Source: Candidatus Aminicenantota bacterium
GTDB lineage: Bacteria > Acidobacteriota > Aminicenantia > Aminicenantales > Saccharicenantaceae
NCBI GenBank assembly: GCA_026393975.1
Contig: JAPKZD010000025.1
Coordinates: 81,568-145,567 of the forward strand
Length of the DNA: 64,000 nt
Direction: 5' to 3'
Both the position numbers and the translations under genes were made by a program. Positions 59,578 to 64,000 of this stretch are shown here, piece by piece (position 1 is the stretch's first letter; each line of letters begins with the position of its first letter). Under the pieces are notes generated by a model, which did not search any database, had not been told where the DNA came from, and worked only from the letters and a program-made list of their open reading frames with translations.

Positions 59578-59640
59578 TCAGCACGTCGCGAGAATCCAGA
59601 TCACGCGCGACTCGAGCGCGCAGAGTTCCAGGCGTTCCGC
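59578..59640 (-). pseudogene. Remnant of a methyltransferase C-terminus (copy of the end of the exporter fusion gene)
   Basis: On the minus strand this reads ERLELCALESRVIWILATC and stop. The end of the gene at 60673 reads VERLEPCTLGPRVIWILATR and stop. Over about 61 bases (59578-59638 against 60673-60733) I count about 7 differences. The similarity ends at a TACATAGGTG sequence (59641). It is a diverged second copy of the gene end, left by an insertion or by loss of a paralogue. The rest of the 154-base gap to 59712 is AT-rich and holds nothing I recognise. Confidence 0.75.
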
Positions 59641-59712
59641 TACATAGGTGTAAACAAAAGAAAAAACCTGATCCTCATAAGCCTACTGCGGCAATGGCTC
59701 TGCTGATATAAC

Positions 59713-60492
59713 TCAGTCTTTAGGAAAACCAATTAAATAAGTTATCCTCATCGTTCTCAATTTAGAAGGAATCTGGCCTATTTTCCATTCATATCCTTCA
59801 GAACTAATGCTCTTAACAAGCTCCTTTAAATCTTTGGGAGAATATGTTGCTGAGTAAGAAATCATCGCATCACAAGTAAACACGCAAGGAATAATTGGGA
59901 TAATATTCACCCAAAAAATCCTTTTAAAAGTTCTTGGGCGGATAAATGGCGCAATAATAAAAACAAACAGAGGCAGGAAAAAAGCAAATGGGATTTTATC
60001 TAAGCGCCTTTCTGAAAACTCAAAAATGCCAATAGCGCTACGGCTATCCACCGTATCCTGTAATATCTTTCTTGCCGCATCAGGTTCAAAATGATGAAAG
60101 GCAGAGAAAATAGTACGCATTCCATTTAAATAAAGAGGGACGTTCGCGGCATCTACGGCTTCAGATATATACTGTATTCTATTTCCGGAAAGCTCTTTTA
60201 TTTTCTTAAAAGCGCGGACATTAGGGTACTTGTCGGTTAGGGTGACAGAGACAGGTTCCTTTTGTCCTTGCACTTGTACCTGCATTTGACTCCAAGGTCC
60301 CGAGCTCCCGGAACACAAATCTATGATCTGGTTGGTCTTCATATGCTCCATAACTTCTTTAATAAGGGGAATAGCGGATTCGTAGATCCGATATTTTACA
60401 ACAATAAATTCTAAAATATCCGTCATGAAGTTACGAAACATACTGGGAAACCAAAGATTATCTGCTATCTCACGTAAGCGATATCGTTTCAT
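59713..60492 (-). CDS. AT-rich class I methyltransferase-like gene, probably acquired
   Basis: A 259-residue protein with IIDLCSGSSGPWSQ as the SAM-binding motif, VTLTDKYPNVRAF as the next strand, and SAFHHFEPDAARKIL. The C-terminal part has a hydrophobic stretch (FAFFLPLFVFIIAPFI) and a second one near IPIIPCVFTC. Base composition is plainly AT-rich against the GC-rich surroundings, with many A/T third positions, so transfer from another genome is likely. No good ribosome binding site precedes ATG 60492. It is intact and may be functional; substrate unknown. Confidence 0.7.
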   Translation of the reverse strand: MKRYRLREIADNLWFPSMFRNFMTDILEFIVVKYRIYESAIPLIKEVMEHMKTNQIIDLCSGSSGPWSQMQVQVQGQKEPVSVTLTDKYPNVRAFKKIKELSGNRIQYISEAVDAANVPLYLNGMRTIFSAFHHFEPDAARKILQDTVDSRSAIGIFEFSERRLDKIPFAFFLPLFVFIIAPFIRPRTFKRIFWVNIIPIIPCVFTCDAMISYSATYSPKDLKELVKSISSEGYEWKIGQIPSKLRTMRITYLIGFPKD

Positions 60493-60511
60493 CTTATACA
60501 ACCCTGGAGCC

Positions 60512-60673
60512 TCACCCAAAAACTGGCCCAGCCAAAAGTGTAGTTTTTTGGCCTTGTATTCTTCTTGTGAACTTATCAGCGAACTGCCGCGGCGTCAAGT
60601 CTCCGAGCGAGCTGTGAGGTCGAAAGCAGTCGAAGGTGTCCTCAGATCTTTCTGCGACGGCCTGGCCGCTCAT
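60512..60673 (-). pseudogene. C-terminal fragment of an IS3-family transposase
   Basis: The minus strand encodes FDCFRPHSSLGDLTPRQFADKF followed by about 20 residues and a stop (positions 60512-60620 hold the clear part). RPHSSLGxLTPxxFA is the well-known end of IS3-group OrfB transposases. Only this tail remains; the catalytic DDE core is gone and it abuts the end of the exporter gene. It marks an old insertion that may have brought in the AT-rich gene. Confidence 0.75.
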
Positions 60674-63600
60674 CAGCGCGTCGCGAGAATCCAGATCACG
60701 CGCGGCCCGAGCGTACAGGGTTCCAGGCGTTCTACCTCGTATCCGGCCTCGAGGACTGCCGTCCGCAGCTCCTCCGCCGTCCGGAGATACGGCTTCCGGC
60801 CCGCCGCCTTCCATTTCCAGTATTCGATCCGGACCGGCCATGATCCCACTTCCTTCCCAGGCACCGTGGCACGGAGGATCAGCCGGCCGCCCGGCTTGAG
60901 GCGGGAGAAGAGGGCCCGGAGCGTGTTCCGGAGATCCTCGTCCGACAGATGAGGGACGACGTCGATAAGAAGGGCGGCATCGGCGGCGATCGTCATATCG
61001 GGAACCGCCGGGGCGGCGCCGAGGACGACCTCACCGCGATTCCCGAACGCGTGTCGGGCGACGGCGGCTCGTCTCGGGTTCGGTTCCAGGCCGACGAGGC
61101 GAAGCTCCGTCGATTGAGCCAGAAGCCAAGATCCAGGCACACCGTACCCGCAGCCGATATCGAGGACCGTGCCCCGGGCCGGCGCGAATTCCCGTAACCG
61201 CGGGAACATCGGATCGAAGCGGAGTTTGAGGCGGGCGAAAAGGCGGACAGAAACCTCTAAATGGCGGTACCGCCGCAGGACCCGAGCCCGGACCGCCCCG
61301 GGCGTTGGGCGTCCGGCCGGGATCGGCCAAGGACGCGGACGAAAGATCCGGCGCAACACAGGCGGGAGCAGGGCGAACGCCCCCAGAGCCGAGTAGCCGA
61401 TGGCCAGGAGGCCGGTGAACCCGATATTGCGCAAGAGGACGTGGCGTCCCACCGCCAGGCCGCCGAAGCCGATCATGGCCGAAACCGCCGAGAGGAAAAC
61501 GGCGTTGCGGAAAATGGCCGGGGACGGCTGGCGCTCATCCAGATAGCGCTGGTGACTCCGAGCGAAGAACAGGGCAAAGTCGCTGCCCATGCCCGGGATG
61601 AAAATGGCCAGGGCCAACCCCGGAATGTTCATAGGCAGGCCGAGGATGTTCTGCGTGCCCAGCGTGCAGACCAGGGCGAATACGGTATGTCCCAGCACGA
61701 GAAGCGGGATCGTCGCCTCGAAGAAGAAGAGGAACAGGACGACGGCCAATCCTCCGACGCATATGAGCAACATGCGGCCGAATCCCTGGACCAGGAGGGC
61801 GGCCAGCCGGTCGGCGAATAGCTTGTAATCGAGGATCCTCGCGCCGGGAAGGCCTTTGACCCGGCGGGCGAACGTCTCGTTATCGAAAGCCGGTCCCGCG
61901 GTGATGGGATTGAGGGTCATCCATTTGGTCCCGTCCCGGGAGCGAACGATCCCCACCAGGGGATACAGCGCCGGCGGGATGGCGAGGGTGGGGGGAGAAG
62001 GATCCTCGATCGATCGGAAGAACGGCTCGAAGGCCCGTTTCGAAAAGCCGAATTCGGCCCGGGAGTCGAGGATCCCGGCGCGGATGGCGGCGGTCCGTTC
62101 CGGAGTCCAGAAATTCCGCCATGCCGCCAGGTTGGCGGCGGCGGCCTCCCGGCCCGGAAAGATCATTGAAGGCGTAAACCCGGCCCCGATTGCACCCCCG
62201 GCCTCCTGACGGCGCAAGAATGCGTACAGCTGGTCGGAACGCGCCTGAAGGCCGGCCGGCGAATCCGCCTCGAGAAGGACATAGACGTTGCCCAGGACGT
62301 TCCCCCAGACTTCCTCAACGGCGCGTCCGTCCCGGATCGTCTCAGGGGAAACGGTGTTGAGGGCACGAAGGTCTCCCTGGAACCGCGGCCTGACAAACCC
62401 GATCATCACCACGAAAAGAAGCAGGGCCAAAGACGCCGCGACGCCCCCTCCGCCGAGAGCTAGGGCGGTCGTCAGGCGGGTCAGCCGGGCCGCCCGTTTC
62501 TTACGGCTTCTTGCCGGCGGTACCGTCGCGAAGATCAACGGGAAGACCAGGTGGACGAAGAGGAAGGCGAAGAAAACGCCCAGGGCGGCGAAAAGCCCCA
62601 ACTGTCTTAGGATGGGGAATCCGGAGAATTGAAGGGCCAGGAAAGAGCCAACCGTGGTCAGCGTGGCAACCAGGCTGACGACCCACACGGAGGTCGAGGC
62701 TTCCCATCCGGAAACGGCCCTATCCTCCTGGTCAAGGAACGTGAAGTAGGCGATACCCTGATCGACGGCGATACCGATGAGGGCCCCCCCGAAGCCCAAG
62801 GCAAGGATTGACAGCGGTTGGCGAAGCCGCGAGATCGTGAGCAAGGCAAGGGCCGTTCCGGCGACGGCGGGAACCAGGCAGAGCAATCCAAGCCAGGGCC
62901 GGGGGAAGCAGAGCATGAGGAGGAGAGCGATCCCCAGGAAAGAGATCAGGGCGGCCCGACGGGCATCCTGCCGCGAGATCCTTTCGTTATCCAGGGTCGA
63001 TCTGAAGGCCCCCACAGAGACGACTCGGACATCCCGGCCAGCTTCCGGAGATTCCCGGCGGAGAGCGGATTCGGCCGCGGAGATAGCTGCGCCGAGACGG
63101 CCGGCGAAGACCGTATCGGTTGCCGGTCTCGAGGGCTGGGCTGGCAACAGGAGGTGGCGTTGGTCCATGCTGAGAATCTGTCCTCGTATGATCCGGGCCC
63201 CGGCGCTGGGCAGAACGAAGCCCAACCGGGACAGGATTTGGTTTCTCAGCCCGAGCGGATCGCGGGCGATGAGTTCGGCCTGGCCAATCCCCTCTAAAGA
63301 CCGCAAGAGGGCGGCGTCGGCCCGGAGGGCTTCCCGGATCCGCTCCGGCCGCAGGAGATCATCCACCCGGTCCCGGAGGTCCCGTTCATCGAAAAGAAAG
63401 GGAAGATGGCCGGCCAGGTTCGGCAGTAGTCCGGCCAGACTCTCCCCGTATTCGCGCCCGCCTACCGTCAAAAATAGGCCGCTCCCTTCGAGGGAGGAGG
63501 CAACTCGTTCCGCGGCGGCAACGAGAATGTTGGGGTCGGTCCGGCCTCCCGGAAGACTGAGGTCGAGGAGGATCGTATCGAGAACGCCATGCTGGCGGAC

Positions 63601-63774
63601 GGCGTACCGGGTATCGGCGATTATCGGGTCGGAAGCGGGCAGGCCGGCAAGCACATCATTTTCGATGGTCACGAGGGAGGGAACAATGGAAAGGAGTAGA
63701 ATGACCGAGGCCGCGGCGGCGACGGCGGCCGGCCATCGGACGCTCCGGATCCGGGAGACGTCGTTATGTTTCAT
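60673..63774 (-). CDS. MMPL/RND exporter fused to a C-terminal methyltransferase
   Basis: A 1033-residue inner-membrane protein. Residues 1 to about 800 form an MMPL-type exporter: two repeats, each with a membrane helix, a large periplasmic loop and a bundle of helices (for example GFGGALIGIAVDQGIAYFTFLDQ and LAIFIPGMGSDFALFF). Residues from about 868 are a SAM methyltransferase domain with TVLDIGCGYGVPGSW. Aryl-polyene clusters have separate genes for the exporter (ApeM) and methyltransferase (ApeB). It probably flips or exports the lipid, and the attached domain may methylate the head or acid group. It is transcribed toward the cluster. Confidence 0.85.
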   Translation of the reverse strand: MKHNDVSRIRSVRWPAAVAAAASVILLLSIVPSLVTIENDVLAGLPASDPIIADTRYAVRQHGVLDTILLDLSLPGGRTDPNILVAAAERVASSLEGSGLFLTVGGREYGESLAGLLPNLAGHLPFLFDERDLRDRVDDLLRPERIREALRADAALLRSLEGIGQAELIARDPLGLRNQILSRLGFVLPSAGARIIRGQILSMDQRHLLLPAQPSRPATDTVFAGRLGAAISAAESALRRESPEAGRDVRVVSVGAFRSTLDNERISRQDARRAALISFLGIALLLMLCFPRPWLGLLCLVPAVAGTALALLTISRLRQPLSILALGFGGALIGIAVDQGIAYFTFLDQEDRAVSGWEASTSVWVVSLVATLTTVGSFLALQFSGFPILRQLGLFAALGVFFAFLFVHLVFPLIFATVPPARSRKKRAARLTRLTTALALGGGGVAASLALLLFVVMIGFVRPRFQGDLRALNTVSPETIRDGRAVEEVWGNVLGNVYVLLEADSPAGLQARSDQLYAFLRRQEAGGAIGAGFTPSMIFPGREAAAANLAAWRNFWTPERTAAIRAGILDSRAEFGFSKRAFEPFFRSIEDPSPPTLAIPPALYPLVGIVRSRDGTKWMTLNPITAGPAFDNETFARRVKGLPGARILDYKLFADRLAALLVQGFGRMLLICVGGLAVVLFLFFFEATIPLLVLGHTVFALVCTLGTQNILGLPMNIPGLALAIFIPGMGSDFALFFARSHQRYLDERQPSPAIFRNAVFLSAVSAMIGFGGLAVGRHVLLRNIGFTGLLAIGYSALGAFALLPPVLRRIFRPRPWPIPAGRPTPGAVRARVLRRYRHLEVSVRLFARLKLRFDPMFPRLREFAPARGTVLDIGCGYGVPGSWLLAQSTELRLVGLEPNPRRAAVARHAFGNRGEVVLGAAPAVPDMTIAADAALLIDVVPHLSDEDLRNTLRALFSRLKPGGRLILRATVPGKEVGSWPVRIEYWKWKAAGRKPYLRTAEELRTAVLEAGYEVERLEPCTLGPRVIWILATR

Positions 63775-63874
63775 GATGGGGATCGGCCTGGCAGTCGAAA
63801 GCAGGCGAACTCATATCGCCCGAATGTAGCACGCGGCTCTCGGGACTGTCAATGCGGTTCTGCTCTCGTTCAGA

Positions 63875-63884
63875 TACATAGGTG
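63875..63884 (+). repeat. TACATAGGTG sequence, second copy
   Basis: The same ten bases occur at 59641-59650, just where the gene-end copy stops. Both could be ends of related mobile elements; ten bases are too few to be sure. Confidence 0.25.
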
Positions 63885-63911
63885 ACACCTTGGGCTATGA
63901 TAGGAGTCGCC

Positions 63912-64000
63912 ATGTATCCGAAGTCATCAACGATTTACGGGTCAGTCATTCCGGGGTCGGAGTTCATCCGGTCCCTGGTCCGCCAGGGGACGATCTCCCA
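63912..64000 (+). CDS. Start of a possible mobile-element protein (cut by the window edge)
   Basis: An ATG at 63912 with AGGAG 5 bases upstream opens a frame that runs off the window, giving 29 residues beginning MYPKSSTIYGSVIPGSEFI. A helical, basic start like this resembles that of some integrase-type transposases, but there is too little to name a family. The TACATAGGTG sequence upstream would fit an element end. The stretch 63775-63911 otherwise shows no gene. Confidence 0.35.
   Translation, partial: MYPKSSTIYGSVIPGSEFIRSLVRQGTIS

Noticed and set aside
1..64000. CRISPR arrays, rRNA or tRNA genes
   Set aside because: Reading through, I saw no regularly spaced repeats and no cloverleaf or rRNA-like stretch; a covariance-model search would settle it.

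Overview
The window is high-GC, densely coded bacterial DNA from a Gram-negative anaerobe. The anaerobic signs are a glycyl radical enzyme with its activase, an ATP-driven 2-hydroxyacyl-CoA dehydratase-type pair and an ADP-forming acyl-CoA synthetase. The Gram-negative signs are a LolA-like carrier, an outer-membrane beta-barrel protein and an MMPL exporter. Secreted M28 and M14 peptidases, a sortilin-like BNR protein and sugar-scavenging genes suggest a saccharolytic and proteolytic lineage such as Aminicenantota (OP8) or a relative in Acidobacteriota. That placement is inference.

Region 1 (1-28716) is catabolic. It holds the end of an aldose 1-epimerase gene and a minus-strand sugar porter/SpoIIM-like/glyoxalase group. 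A glycyl radical enzyme that looks like trans-4-hydroxy-L-proline dehydratase follows with its activase, then an OsmC protein, a VapBC-type module, a zinc alcohol dehydrogenase and an M28 peptidase. An L-arabinose operon (kinase, epimerase, fucose-isomerase-type isomerase) comes next, then a BNR/sortilin-like protein, two GH127 beta-L-arabinofuranosidases, a DnaQ-type exonuclease, a GH51 arabinofuranosidase and an M14 peptidase. Read together, this fits use of plant hydroxyproline-rich glycoproteins (extensin type): GH127 removes hydroxyproline-linked beta-L-arabinose, GH51 removes alpha-arabinose, peptidases free the amino acids, and the arabinose and hydroxyproline enzymes feed central metabolism.

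Region 2 (28788-63774) is a large lipid/polyketide-like gene cluster, mostly on the plus strand with many 4-base start/stop overlaps. Its parts match aryl-polyene clusters: ketoreductase, three ketosynthases with complete catalytic triads, two ketosynthase-like proteins without the nucleophile, two ACPs, dehydratase domains, thioesterase, acyltransferases, glycosyltransferase, LolA-like carrier, DUF3261-like lipoprotein, MMPL exporter and methyltransferase. Added to these are three radical SAM proteins with B12-fold N-termini, a phytoene-desaturase-like flavoprotein, a fusion of a degenerate radical SAM/SPASM domain with two dehydratase domains, a very large outer-membrane protein, and a dehydratase/CoA-ligase/dehydrogenase set that could supply an aryl-acrylyl starter. 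Radical SAM enzymes and a CrtI-like protein beside FabF/FabG/FabZ/ACP genes also recall the candidate ladderane clusters of anammox bacteria. I infer an anaerobic, outer-membrane-targeted polyene or modified-acyl lipid whose structure cannot be read from the sequence.

Region 3 (59559-60672 and 63825-64000) carries signs of rearrangement: an AT-rich methyltransferase gene, an IS3-type transposase tail, a diverged copy of the 3' end of the exporter-methyltransferase gene, and the start of a possible mobile-element gene at the right edge. No gene-free stretch exceeds 300 bases, and I found no rRNA, tRNA or CRISPR array.
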